A stretch of 64,000 bases of DNA from Myxococcus fulvus. Lineage in GTDB: Bacteria; Myxococcota; Myxococcia; Myxococcales; Myxococcaceae. The stretch is from positions 124,001 through 188,000 of the forward strand of contig NZ_FOIB01000009.1 of assembly GCF_900111765.1 (NCBI RefSeq), written 5' to 3'. Each line of letters begins with the position of its first letter. The first letter of the stretch is position 1. This document shows, piece by piece, positions 1 to 11,042 of the stretch. The notes beneath the pieces were generated by a model. That model saw only the letters and a list, made by a program, of their open reading frames with translations. It did not search any database and had not been told where the DNA came from. The position numbers and the translations under genes are program-made.

Positions 1-969
1 CGCGAACAGCTTCGCCATGGAGATCTCCTTCACGGGGTTCTCCTTCCGGTCGAAGAGGTCCACCGCGTGGTACGTCAGCCGCTTGGCCGCCTCGATGGCC
101 GTCAGGTGCTCCACGAACTTGTGGCGCCACACCTGGAACTTCATCAGCGGCCGGCCGAACGCCTCGCGCTCGTTGCCGTACTGGATGGCGTCCTCCATCA
201 TCCGCTCCATGCCGGCCACCGCGGTGATGGCGCCCACCAGGCGCTCGCCCTGGAAGTTCGTCATGATGTGGTAGAAGCCCTCGTTCTCCTCGCCCAGCAC
301 GTAGCGCGCGGGGATGCGGCAGTCCTCGAAGTACAGGACGGCCGTGTCCGAGGACAGGTTGCCCACCTTGTCGAGCTTCTTGGAGACGCCGAAGCCCTTC
401 ACGTCCGTGGGGAACGTCACCAGGGAGATGCCGCCGTAGCCGGCCTCGCCCGTGCGCACCGCCAGCGTGATGAAGTCCGCGCGCGTGCCGTTGGTGATCC
501 ACATCTTCGAGCCGTTGATGACGTAGTCGTCGCCGTCCCTGCGCGCCGTCGTCTTGATGCTCGCCACGTCCGATCCGCAGCCCGGCTCGCTCACGCCCAG
601 CGCGGCGATCTTCTCGCCCTTGAGCGCCGGCTCCAGGAACTCCTTCTTCTGCTCGTCGGTGCCGATCTCGTTGATGATGGGCGTGGCCATCTGGCTCTGC
701 ACCAAGAGCGCCATGTTCACGCCCGCGTTCTTGCTGTAGCTGAGCTCCTCGCAGAACGCCGTGACGTACCAGTAGTCCAGGCCGCTGCCGCCGAAGCGTG
801 GATCATGGTTGATGCCGAGGAAGCCCAGCTCCGCGCACTTCTTGAACAGCTCGCGCGGGAAGATGCCGGCCCGGTCCCACTCCAGCCCGTACGGCGCCAT
901 CTCCTTGTCGACGAAGGCTCGCACCGTCCTGCGAAACGCCTCGTGCTCCTCGGTGAACGGGTTCGGCAT
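1..969 (-). CDS. acyl-CoA dehydrogenase (C-terminus cut by window edge)
   Basis: The 323 visible residues are the N-terminal and middle parts of an FAD-dependent acyl-CoA dehydrogenase, which oxidises acyl-CoA to trans-2-enoyl-CoA and passes electrons to ETF. The family signature SEPGCGSD followed by YVINGSKMWITNG is present, as is the FAD/substrate block ending in NFQGERL. The start is ATG at 969, preceded on this strand by GGAGGAG six bases away. The C-terminal part, which holds the catalytic Glu in many members, lies beyond base 1, so chain-length class cannot be judged. The gene is divergent from the RND operon. A 16-bp dyad lies 43 bases upstream of the start and recurs in front of the SCP2 gene, which suggests shared lipid regulation (inference). 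Confidence 0.93.
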   Translation of the reverse strand, partial: MPNPFTEEHEAFRRTVRAFVDKEMAPYGLEWDRAGIFPRELFKKCAELGFLGINHDPRFGGSGLDYWYVTAFCEELSYSKNAGVNMALLVQSQMATPIINEIGTDEQKKEFLEPALKGEKIAALGVSEPGCGSDVASIKTTARRDGDDYVINGSKMWITNGTRADFITLAVRTGEAGYGGISLVTFPTDVKGFGVSKKLDKVGNLSSDTAVLYFEDCRIPARYVLGEENEGFYHIMTNFQGERLVGAITAVAGMERMMEDAIQYGNEREAFGRPLMKFQVWRHKFVEHLTAIEAAKRLTYHAVDLFDRKENPVKEISMAKLFA

Positions 970-1011
970 GCACACTCCTCCCTGGAGAAATCCCGGGGGT
1001 ACCTCGGGGGA

Positions 1012-1027
1012 TTGACTCGCGAATCAA
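1012..1027. promoter_or_regulatory. 16-bp dyad TTGACT-CGCG-AATCAA, putative operator
   Basis: An almost perfect inverted repeat sits 43 bases upstream of the acyl-CoA dehydrogenase start; one flanking A/T pair extends it to 18 bases. The same dyad with four variable central bases, TTGATT-GGAG-AATCAA, occurs at 8924-8939 before the SCP2 gene. A dimeric TetR- or GntR-type fatty-acid regulator is a reasonable guess for what binds it, but no such gene is visible in the window. Confidence 0.55.
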
Positions 1028-1193
1028 TACGCAGCCCCGTCCGCTGGGCAACACCCGTGACGCAACCGGTAGAGTGACGCAGTGAGCCAACCTGCTCGCC
1101 CTCCAGGGCAGGTCCCGCAGAAAGTCCTGCTTGCCCGGTAGGCAGGTGTTAGGTAGGCCCGGCAGGAGATAGTCCGCATCACGGAGTATCCCC

Positions 1194-1221
1194 TTGACAG
1201 ACAGTTCAGTCTCTGTAGTTT
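1194..1221 (+). promoter_or_regulatory. putative sigma-70 promoter overlapped by an inverted repeat
   Basis: A perfect -35 hexamer TTGACA (1194-1199) is followed after 16 bases by TAGTTT (1216-1221), a weak -10. The segment 1197-1216 is an imperfect dyad, ACAGA...TCTGT with a CAGTTCAGT core, of the kind bound by TetR-family repressors. Its position over the -35 and spacer fits repression of the efflux operon whose first codon is about 85 bases downstream. The operon itself encodes a MarR protein; which regulator binds here cannot be told from sequence. Confidence 0.5.
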
Positions 1222-1307
1222 CTGGGGCGCAGAATTTCCATGGCATCAAGCCGGAGCAGCGACCTGGAGGAGTCCAGGTAACGCGAGCCGGCAGGAGCAG
1301 GACGATC

Positions 1308-2405
1308 GTGATTCGACGCATGTGGATGGCCGCGGTACTGGCGGCGGTGATTTCGACGGGCTGCGGCAAGGGTGGAGCCCAGCCGACCCTGCCCCAGCAG
1401 ACGGGCCCGGCGGCGATGGGTGTGAAGGCGATTGCCCCCGCCACGGAGCTGGAGGCCAGCGTGACGCGCGTCACCGGTCAGGTCCGCTCCAAGCAGGAGG
1501 CGACGCTCAGCCCGCAGGCCAGCGGCACCATCGCGAAGATGCTGGTGAAGGTGGGCGACAAGGTGAAGAAGGGCCAGGCCCTGGCGGTGCTGGACACCTC
1601 CAACATCCTCATCGGCGTGGAGCAGGCGCGCGCGGTGAAGGCGGCCGCGGAGGCCGGGCTGCAGTTGGCGACGAACAACCTGGAGCGCACCCGCAAGGTG
1701 GCCGAGGGTGGCGGCATCGCCGCGGCCGGGTTGGATCAGGCGGAGATCGGCCAGAAGCAGGCGGCGGCCCAGGCGGCCCAGGCCACGGCGGCGCTGCGCA
1801 TGGCGGAGGAGAACCTGCGCGACATGTCCATCGTCGCCCCGTTCGACGGCGTCATCACCGCGCGGCTCAAGAGCCTGGGTGACTCGGTGGCCATGACGCC
1901 CCCCACCGCGGTCTTCACCCTGGTGGACACCACGGGCCTGGAGGTCCGCGCGCTCGTGCCTGAGTCCGTGGTGGACAAGGTCAAGCCCGGCGCGAAGACG
2001 CACGGCACCGTGAGCCCCAGCGGCATGCGCTTCGAGGTGCAGGTGGCCACGGTGGGCTCGGTAGTGGACGCCACCAACCGCACCGTGGAGGTGCTGGCGG
2101 ACGTGGTGGGTGAGACGACCAACCCCCTGCGCCCCGGCGCGCTGGTGGATCTGGACTTCTCCAACGTCGCGGACCAGACGGACGACAAGGGCCTGTTCCT
2201 GCCGACGCAGGCCGTCTCCGCGCGAGGCCAGGACGGCTTCGTGTGGGTGGTGCAGGACGGCACCGTGCGCAAGCGCGACGTGCGCGTGGAGCGCGTGCTC
2301 CCCGGCTACGTGCGCGTCCTCCAGGGGCTCAGCGCGGATGAGCGCGTGCTCGCCGACTCCTCCCTGGACGTGAAGGAGGGCACGGCCGTCCGCGTAGTGC
2401 AGTGA
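1308..2405 (+). CDS. RND efflux periplasmic adaptor (membrane fusion lipoprotein)
   Basis: HlyD/AcrA-type adaptor that links an inner-membrane RND pump to an outer-membrane channel. A GTG at 1308 is taken as start because it has AGGAG ten bases upstream and gives a lipoprotein signal, MIRRMWMAAVLAAVISTGC, with lipidated Cys at residue 19; longer readings upstream lack such a signal. The barrel-sandwich (lipoyl) half is visible as the block from GQVRSKQEATLSPQASG to GDKVKKGQALAVLD, followed by a helical hairpin, a second lipoyl half (IVAPFDGVI) and a beta-barrel. It is followed 40 bases later by the pump gene. No TolC-like channel gene is nearby, so that partner must be encoded elsewhere. Confidence 0.93.
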   Translation: MIRRMWMAAVLAAVISTGCGKGGAQPTLPQQTGPAAMGVKAIAPATELEASVTRVTGQVRSKQEATLSPQASGTIAKMLVKVGDKVKKGQALAVLDTSNILIGVEQARAVKAAAEAGLQLATNNLERTRKVAEGGGIAAAGLDQAEIGQKQAAAQAAQATAALRMAEENLRDMSIVAPFDGVITARLKSLGDSVAMTPPTAVFTLVDTTGLEVRALVPESVVDKVKPGAKTHGTVSPSGMRFEVQVATVGSVVDATNRTVEVLADVVGETTNPLRPGALVDLDFSNVADQTDDKGLFLPTQAVSARGQDGFVWVVQDGTVRKRDVRVERVLPGYVRVLQGLSADERVLADSSLDVKEGTAVRVVQ

Positions 2406-2445
2406 CGACCCGCCCTCCCCTCTCAAGACTTTCCAAGGGAGCTCA

Positions 2446-5591
<3,146 letters not shown>

Positions 5592-5592
<1 letters not shown>

Positions 5593-6161
5593 TGCGAGTG
5601 CCGGCCAACAGACCGGCCCTCCGCGTGCAGCCGACGGGCGCGGGCGAGGAGGAGCTGGAGTCCAACGAGGACTCGGGAGCGGCCTACGAGGCGCCCCCCG
5701 AGGAGGACACCTCCACTCCCGCGTCACGGCGGCTGCACGACCTCATCATCCAGCTCGGGCGCTACCGCTCGTTGAGGGATCCGCTGCACGGAATCTGCGA
5801 GAGCAACCAGCTCACCCCCACGCAGATCCACGTGCTGATGTGGCTGGGCAACGACGGCCCCACGCACGTGGGCGTCCTGGCCCAGCGGGTCGGAATCACG
5901 AAGAAGACCATCACCGGCGTGGTGGATCGGCTGGAGGACATGAAGATGGTGGAGCGCACGAGGGACGCCGAGGACCGGCGCGCCGTCGTCGCGCAGCTCA
6001 CCTCGGAGGGCGTCAAGCTCTTCACCCTCATCAGCCGCAGCGTGGACCAGGGGCTGCGGCGGATGCTGGACCTGCTTCCTCCCGATGACCAGGAGGCCCT
6101 CTTCGGCCTCCTGGAGCGGGTGCTGAAGCGGCTCGGGACCACGCCCGAGCAGGCCGTCTAG
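5592..6161 (+). CDS. MarR-family transcriptional regulator
   Basis: A 189-residue winged-helix regulator. About 45 acidic, probably disordered residues precede the domain, which is longer than typical MarR proteins. The recognition helix and wing read RVGITKKTITGVVDRLEDM and then RTRDAEDRRAVVAQLTSEG, the classical MarR DRR wing signature. It overlaps the pump stop codon by one base and is followed one base after its own stop by the next gene. By analogy with MarR/MexR systems it likely represses its own efflux operon until a ligand is bound (inference). Confidence 0.92.
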
Positions 6162-6162
6162 G

Positions 6163-7341
6163 ATGGACGAGCGCGCGTCGGTGGGAACCTCCGCCCGACG
6201 CGCGCTCCGTCTCCTGGCCTGCCTCCCCTGTCTCCTCTTCAGCCCGGGGGTTCGAGCCGAGCCCTCGCCGCTCGCGCGAGAGCTGGCGTCCAGGTGTCGT
6301 GCGTGGGCCTCGGATGCGCGTGCTCCGTGGGCGCTCGCGCATGGCATGGCGCTGGACGGGCGTGAGTTCCGCGCGGCGGATGGACGGCGCGCCGCCGAGG
6401 TCGTGGTGGCGGACTTCCTGCGCCTGGCTCCCGCGCGCGAGCAGACCGCGTCGAGCCGGGTGGACGTCTACTTCGAGCCGTTCACGTCCGACGGCATACC
6501 GGTGGAGCCGCATCCGGCGCTCCAGGTGAAGACGCTGCTGGCCTCCGGGTTGCCTTTGTCACAGCGCTTCAAGACGGCCTGGGGCGAGGTGACGCTGCGC
6601 GACCTGGCGGAGGACGTGAAGCGCGACTTCCGCGGGGAGCAGGTGGAGTCCGGTGAGAGCGCGTGGATGCTGGAGGCGCTCTCGCTGAGCTCGCGGCCCG
6701 GGGATTCGTTCCGCGATTCGACGGGGCAGCGGGTGCGCGTGGATGAGGTGATGATTCGTGCGCTCGCGGCGCTGGAGACGGCGAACGCGGAGCTGGCCGA
6801 AGGGATGAAGGCGAAGAGGCCCGAGGTGCCCAAGCGGGGCCAGGGCATCTACGCGCATCCGTGTGGCGGGCTGCACTACTTCCAGGCGGTGGCCGGCTGG
6901 GCGCGGCATGCCTCGGTGCGCACGGCGTGGAGACAGCGGCTCGCGGCGCAGGTGGACGTGCTGCTGTATCGGCTGGACTCGGAGACGCGACAGTACGAGT
7001 CCGCGTGGGCCTCGGCGCCCGCGGAGCGCGAGCGCGTCCTCGCGCAGATGCTGAAGTTCCAGGGGCATCTGCTGGAGACCCTCGGACGACTGCGGGAGGA
7101 CACGGGCTGGCGCCCTACCCCCGCGCAGCAGCAGACGGTGGAGCGGGCGCGCCGGTACCTGGAGAACACGGTGCGCCGGATGGACCAGACGGGCCTGCTC
7201 GCGGCTCCCGCGTCGGTGGCCGGGCGCGACAAGCAGCTCGCGCTCGACCTGGTGGGCGACACCTGTCACGCCGCGCGAGGAGAGTCCTTGTGGAGCACCC
7301 GAGAGCTCACACGCCCAGTCGCGCCATCTCCTCCTCGGTGA
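6163..7341 (+). CDS. secreted protein of unknown function, last gene of efflux operon
   Basis: 392 residues with a signal peptide: Arg-rich start, hydrophobic LLACLPCLLFSPG, likely cleavage after GVRA. I do not recognise the family. The mature part is alpha-helix-rich and includes a conserved-looking stretch GQGIYAHPCGGLHYFQAVAG near residue 230 whose Cys and His could bind a ligand or metal. The start ATG is one base after the MarR stop, so it is cotranscribed with the pump. Its last 35 bases overlap the 3' end of the convergent racemase gene. A role in the efflux system is only inferred from position. Confidence 0.75.
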   Translation: MDERASVGTSARRALRLLACLPCLLFSPGVRAEPSPLARELASRCRAWASDARAPWALAHGMALDGREFRAADGRRAAEVVVADFLRLAPAREQTASSRVDVYFEPFTSDGIPVEPHPALQVKTLLASGLPLSQRFKTAWGEVTLRDLAEDVKRDFRGEQVESGESAWMLEALSLSSRPGDSFRDSTGQRVRVDEVMIRALAALETANAELAEGMKAKRPEVPKRGQGIYAHPCGGLHYFQAVAGWARHASVRTAWRQRLAAQVDVLLYRLDSETRQYESAWASAPAERERVLAQMLKFQGHLLETLGRLREDTGWRPTPAQQQTVERARRYLENTVRRMDQTGLLAAPASVAGRDKQLALDLVGDTCHAARGESLWSTRELTRPVAPSPPR

Positions 7342-8476
7342 AGCCCGCCTCCGCGAGCACCTCGCGCGAGTGCTGACCCAGCGCGGGCGGCTCGCGCAGC
7401 GGCGTGGGCCCCATGCGCAGCGGCGTCAGCAGGTGCGTCACCTTGCCCAGCCTGGAGTCCTCCGCCTCGACGAAGAGCCCACGAGCGCGCAGTTGCGCGT
7501 CCTTCAGCACGTCGTCCCCTTCCGCCACGGGCTCCACGCACAAATCCGAGCCCGCGAACTTCTCCGCCCAGTGCGCCAGCGGCTTCGAGGCGAACAGCTT
7601 CGTCAGCTCCGCCTTCACCCGCGCGCCCGCCTCACCCGGCGCGTACGCGTCCTCCATCAGGTCCGGCCGCTCCAGCCGCTCGCACACGCCCGAGAAGAAC
7701 TTGGGCTCCAGCGCGCCCACCGCCAGCCACCGGTCATCCGCCGTGCGGTACAGGCCGTAGCACGCATACCCGCCGTTGAGCGCCTCGCGCCCGCGCTCCA
7801 GGGGCGCGCCCTGCTCGCCCATGAAGAGCCGCGCCGCCAGGTGCATGTGCAGGAACGCCGTGGAGCCGTCCGTCATCGACACGTCCACGAACCGGCCCAG
7901 CCCCGTGCGCTCGCGCTCGTACAGCGCGGCCAGGATGCCCACCAGCGCGAAGAGGCTGCCGCCGCCGATGTCGCCCATCTGCACGCCCGGGAACGCCGGC
8001 GCCCCACCCGCCTCGCCGCCGTAACCCAAGAGGCCCGCCCGGGCGATGTAGTTCAGGTCATGCCCCGCCTTCAGCCGGTCCGGCCCCGTCTGCCCGTACC
8101 CGGAGATGGAGCAGAAGATGAGCCGGGGGTTCTCCGCGCGCAGCACCGCCTCCCCCACGCCCAGCTTGTCCATGACACCCGGACGGAAGCTCTCCACCAG
8201 CACGTCATGCGTGCGCGCGAGCCGCTTGAGCGCCTCGCGTCCCTCGGGCGTCTTGAGGTTCAGCGTCAACGAGCGCTTGTTCCGGTTGAGCCCGTAGAAC
8301 AACGCCCCCACGTCGTCTCGCGACGGCGGCATCGCCCGGACGTAGTCGCCGCCCTCCGGCTCCTCCACCTTCACCACCGTGGCGCCCAGGTCCGCCAGCA
8401 CCAGCGTGGCGTAGGGACCGGGCAACAGGCGCGACAGGTCCAGCACGCGCAAACCCTTCAGCGGCAACGTCGACAT
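7307..8476 (-). CDS. alpha-methylacyl-CoA racemase (CoA-transferase family III fold)
   Basis: 389 residues. The fold is the CaiB/BaiF family III type, and the subgroup looks like alpha-methylacyl-CoA racemase: the catalytic pair of that enzyme, His in GHDLNY (H139) and Asp in MGDIGGGS (D169), is present, along with VDVSMTDGSTAFLHMH. These enzymes epimerise 2-methylacyl-CoAs so that branched chains can be beta-oxidised, which suits the iso-branched lipids of myxobacteria. ATG at 8476 is chosen over an upstream in-frame start because MSTLPLKGLRVLDLSRLLPGPY matches the usual N-terminus and GGAGAG precedes it. The SCP2 gene lies upstream in the same direction. Confidence 0.92.
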   Translation of the reverse strand: MSTLPLKGLRVLDLSRLLPGPYATLVLADLGATVVKVEEPEGGDYVRAMPPSRDDVGALFYGLNRNKRSLTLNLKTPEGREALKRLARTHDVLVESFRPGVMDKLGVGEAVLRAENPRLIFCSISGYGQTGPDRLKAGHDLNYIARAGLLGYGGEAGGAPAFPGVQMGDIGGGSLFALVGILAALYERERTGLGRFVDVSMTDGSTAFLHMHLAARLFMGEQGAPLERGREALNGGYACYGLYRTADDRWLAVGALEPKFFSGVCERLERPDLMEDAYAPGEAGARVKAELTKLFASKPLAHWAEKFAGSDLCVEPVAEGDDVLKDAQLRARGLFVEAEDSRLGKVTHLLTPLRMGPTPLREPPALGQHSREVLAEAGFTEEEMARLGV

Positions 8477-8571
8477 GGGAGTCTCTCCAGGAGGTGCTCG
8501 GGGGCCCGAAACGACACGCGGCGCGCTCCCGGGGACGGGGGCGCGCCGCACGTGACTCACTCAAACGGCCA

Positions 8572-8901
8572 TTACCCCAGGATCTTCGCCAGCTTCATCG
8601 CGAGACCCATGTCCATGGGCTTGAACTTCAGCTTGCCCTGCATGGCCGCCATCTGGGGGTTGAGCGTCTTGTTCTTGATCTTCACGAAGTCGTCGTTGCT
8701 CACGAGGATGGTCATCTTCGACGCACCTTCGTGGCCCGCGGAGACCCAGCCCGCATCCTTGGTCAGGTCCAGCGTCCACTTCCCGCCACCCTCACCGGAG
8801 ACGTCGAAGTGGATGATGGCGTTGACCTCCTTCGCCAGCTCCGGCTTCGCCGTGAGCTTCTGCGGAATCTCGGTCTCGATGATTTCCTTCGCGGTCGTCA
8901 T
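8572..8901 (-). CDS. SCP2 sterol-carrier-domain protein
   Basis: 109 residues, a single SCP2 domain: the beta-sheet segment AIIHFDVSGEGGGKWTLDL, the block SKMTILVSNDDFVKIKN, and the C-terminal helices MQGKLKFKPMDMGLAMKL typical of the family. SCP2 proteins form a hydrophobic tunnel that binds fatty acyl-CoAs or sterols. ATG at 8901 follows AAGGAG by six bases. The gene lies directly upstream of the racemase, so both may act on branched acyl-CoA. A dyad operator candidate is 23 bases upstream of the start. Confidence 0.94.
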   Translation of the reverse strand: MTTAKEIIETEIPQKLTAKPELAKEVNAIIHFDVSGEGGGKWTLDLTKDAGWVSAGHEGASKMTILVSNDDFVKIKNKTLNPQMAAMQGKLKFKPMDMGLAMKLAKILG

Positions 8902-8923
8902 GGCTCGCTCCTTGGCCTGGTCG

Positions 8924-8939
8924 TTGATTGGAGAATCAA
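8924..8939. promoter_or_regulatory. 16-bp dyad TTGATT-GGAG-AATCAA, putative operator
   Basis: Perfect 6-bp arms separated by four bases, 23 bases upstream of the SCP2 start. Eleven of twelve arm positions are identical to the dyad at 1012-1027 before the acyl-CoA dehydrogenase, with the same arm length and spacing, which suggests one dimeric regulator. Confidence 0.55.
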
Positions 8940-8999
8940 GACGGGGGGACCGTAATGTCGCCCCCCTGGCAGGTCAAGGCATCAGATGCGCCGTGTTCA

Positions 9000-9416
9000 T
9001 CACGCGCTGGTCGTGTTCGCCGCCGAGGAAGGCAGTGAGCGGCGCACCATGTTGAGCAGATCATTGAGCTCGAACGGCTTGGCCAGGTGCCCCACCGCGC
9101 CGATGTCCTGGGCCTTGCTGCCCACGTTGCGGTCCGCGCTGAGGACGATGATGGGGATTTCCGCGTGCGTCGTGGGCCGCTGGCGCATGCGCTGGGCGAA
9201 CTCCCACCCGTCCATCACCGGCATCATCAAATCCAGCAGGATGAGGTGGGGCGGCTCCGGCTCGAGGCGCTCCAGGGCCTCCTTGCCGTTGCGCGCGCGG
9301 CGGATGACGAAGCCCTCGGCTTCGAGGATTTCGGAGAGGGCTTCGAGGATGTCCGGATCATCGTCCACGACGAGGACGACGGGGGCACCATCAGGCTGTG
9401 TGTTAGGCGGAGTCAG
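9000..9416 (-). CDS. single-domain response regulator (CheY-like)
   Basis: A receiver domain with all conserved residues: the acidic pocket VVDDDPD, the phosphorylated Asp in LILLDLMMPVMDGWEF, the Thr/Ser position in IIVLSAD and Lys in LAKPFE. No output domain follows, so it acts by protein contact. The start is uncertain. No ATG lies close; CTG at 9416 (GGGAG six bases upstream) gives 138 residues, while in-frame GTGs at 9497 and 9539 would add a poorly folded-looking extension. It is divergent from the histidine-kinase-like gene, its probable functional partner. Confidence 0.88.
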   Translation of the reverse strand: MTPPNTQPDGAPVVLVVDDDPDILEALSEILEAEGFVIRRARNGKEALERLEPEPPHLILLDLMMPVMDGWEFAQRMRQRPTTHAEIPIIVLSADRNVGSKAQDIGAVGHLAKPFELNDLLNMVRRSLPSSAANTTSA

Positions 9417-9574
9417 GGCAGTCTCCCTCGGTGCGACGCTGGGGATTCTTCCACCATCCTCCCACCCGGCGGCGCAACAAAAACGCGCTCCCCGCACGCG
9501 ACGGGGGTGCACGTTGCAAAACCGACAGTCACGCCCCACCCTTTCCGTGACCTGCTGGACGGGAGGTGGAAAAC

Positions 9575-10597
9575 GTGAGGAGCCCAGGGGAGATGGGAGC
9601 TGGCAGCACGGCGGAAGCGCCTGGCCTCGTCCTCGTCCCCACGCAGGGGCCCCCACGCCTGCTGGGCGGCCTGCTGCTCGAGCATCTGGGCCTCCAGGAG
9701 CTGCCCGCGGACGTCAGCTCCCTGGACGCGCTCCTGGGCGCCGCGGGCTTCCAGCGCCGCGTCGGGGATGCCCGCCTCTGGGAGAAGGAGGACGACCACG
9801 TCCTGCTCGCGGGCGAGGAGCCCCTGGGCGACGGGGGGCGCCTGTTCTGGACCTTCCCCGTGGCCTGGGACGAGGCCGACAACCGCCGTCGGGTGCGCTA
9901 CCTGGGCATGGCGTCCCACGACTTGCGAGGCTCGCTGGCCAACATCCGCTCCTACGCCGCGCTGCTGCTCAACGGCCGCTCGCCGCTGGAGCCCAAGGTG
10001 CAGCGCGGGCTGGAGACCATCCTGCGCAACGCGGACCGCTCGCTGTCGTTCTCCCAGGACTTCTTCGACTCCAGCCGCGCCGACCTGGGCTCGCTCGCCT
10101 GCGAGCCGGAGCGCCAGTCGCTGTTGCCCCTGCTGGACGCGGCGGTGGAGCGGCAGCGCCCGGCGGCCACCGCCGCCAACGTGGCGCTCGTGTTGGATCT
10201 GGACCCGAGCGAGTCCCAGCCCGAGGTGAGCGTGGACGGCGCCCGCATCCAGCACGCCCTGGAGGCCTTCATCCTCTACCAGCTCTCCCGCGCCCAGCCC
10301 GGGGAGGTCATCCACCTGCGCATCCATCCCGGCGCGCCCCGGGTGCGGGTGGAGGTGCGCCGCGAGGGAGTGCCCCTGTCGGACGAGGACGCCTCGGCGG
10401 TGTTCCGGCGCGAGGAGCGGGCCTTCCGGGAGAAGAAGCTGGAGGATCCGCTGCGCATCTACCTGGCCCGACAGGAGGTGGAGGCGCACGGAGGCAGCGT
10501 GGGGGTGGAGACGGATCCGTCCGGCAGCTCGCTCTTCATCACCCTGACGGCGGTGCCGGGCGCCACGCTCGCAGAGGCAGCGGCCCTCCAGGCATGA
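9575..10597 (+). CDS. degenerate sensor histidine kinase-like protein
   Basis: About 340 residues, no membrane segment. The dimerisation/phosphoacceptor box is well preserved, YLGMASHDLRGSLANIRSY, with His near residue 115. The ATPase half looks degenerate: the N-box region reads ARIQHALEAFILYQLS with no catalytic Asn, and the G1 DxGxG is replaced by VPLSDEDASAVF, although the C-terminal IYLARQEVEAHGGSVGVE is kinase-like. It may bind rather than phosphorylate. GTG at 9575 has GGGAGG eight bases upstream; ATG at 9593 and GTG at 9566 are alternatives. The divergent receiver gene is the obvious partner. Confidence 0.8.
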   Translation: MRSPGEMGAGSTAEAPGLVLVPTQGPPRLLGGLLLEHLGLQELPADVSSLDALLGAAGFQRRVGDARLWEKEDDHVLLAGEEPLGDGGRLFWTFPVAWDEADNRRRVRYLGMASHDLRGSLANIRSYAALLLNGRSPLEPKVQRGLETILRNADRSLSFSQDFFDSSRADLGSLACEPERQSLLPLLDAAVERQRPAATAANVALVLDLDPSESQPEVSVDGARIQHALEAFILYQLSRAQPGEVIHLRIHPGAPRVRVEVRREGVPLSDEDASAVFRREERAFREKKLEDPLRIYLARQEVEAHGGSVGVETDPSGSSLFITLTAVPGATLAEAAALQA

Positions 10598-10667
10598 CAC
10601 GTCCGCTCTTGCTGGCGGTCCAAGGCGCCCCCCGGTATGCTCCGCCCGTTTTCACGAAGGAGCCGTG

Positions 10668-10910
10668 ATGCTGGGGCTGAAGCCGATGGAACTTCTTCTC
10701 ATCCTGTTTGTGCTGCTGCTCCTCTTCGGGGCCACGCGGCTGCCGCAGCTCGGCTCGTCCCTGGGCAGCGCGATTCGCAACTTCAAGCGCGGCTTCGGAG
10801 GCGAGGAGGACGCGGGTACGCCCGGCGCCGACAAGAAGGGCGGCAACCTGGCCAGCGGCGGCAATGTGGACAAGGACGTGAAGTCCTCGTCCCCCAGCAG
10901 CCACGCCTGA
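10668..10910 (+). CDS. tatA: Sec-independent protein translocase subunit TatA
   Basis: 80 residues: a short N-terminal membrane helix (ELLLILFVLLLLFG), the hinge with ATRLPQLGSSLG, and an amphipathic helix SAIRNFKRGF followed by a charged, disordered tail ending KSSSPSSHA. TatA forms the size-variable pore that exports folded proteins. ATG at 10668 has AAGGAG seven bases upstream; a GTG immediately before is too close. No tatB or tatC is adjacent. It could be TatE-like, but the tail length fits TatA. Confidence 0.95.
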   Translation: MLGLKPMELLLILFVLLLLFGATRLPQLGSSLGSAIRNFKRGFGGEEDAGTPGADKKGGNLASGGNVDKDVKSSSPSSHA

Positions 10911-10941
10911 GCCCCGCTTCCTGAAGGGCCCTTGAAGCACG

Positions 10942-10979
10942 ACGCCCGCTCCACCCCTTCTGAGGGGCCGAGCGGGCGT
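10942..10979. terminator. hairpin terminator between tatA and acyl-CoA synthetase
   Basis: Perfect 10-bp arms ACGCCCGCTC / GAGCGGGCGT with an inner CCCCTTCTGAGGGG stem, between two convergent genes. There is no clear U tract on either strand, so efficiency is uncertain; it could serve both directions. Confidence 0.6.
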
Positions 10980-11042
10980 TGACGTTTCCACCTGCCAGCC
11001 GGGCCCCCGGTCGACCGCACCGGGGGCGAGCGGCCTCGCGGG

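Noticed and set aside
67..1077. Long plus-strand frame over the acyl-CoA dehydrogenase
   Set aside because: The product is Arg/His/Ala-rich without any domain, while the minus strand gives clear family motifs; it is an antisense shadow.
7307..7341. 35-base convergent overlap as a sign of frameshift
   Set aside because: Both C-termini look natural and short 3' overlaps are common in compact high-GC genomes.
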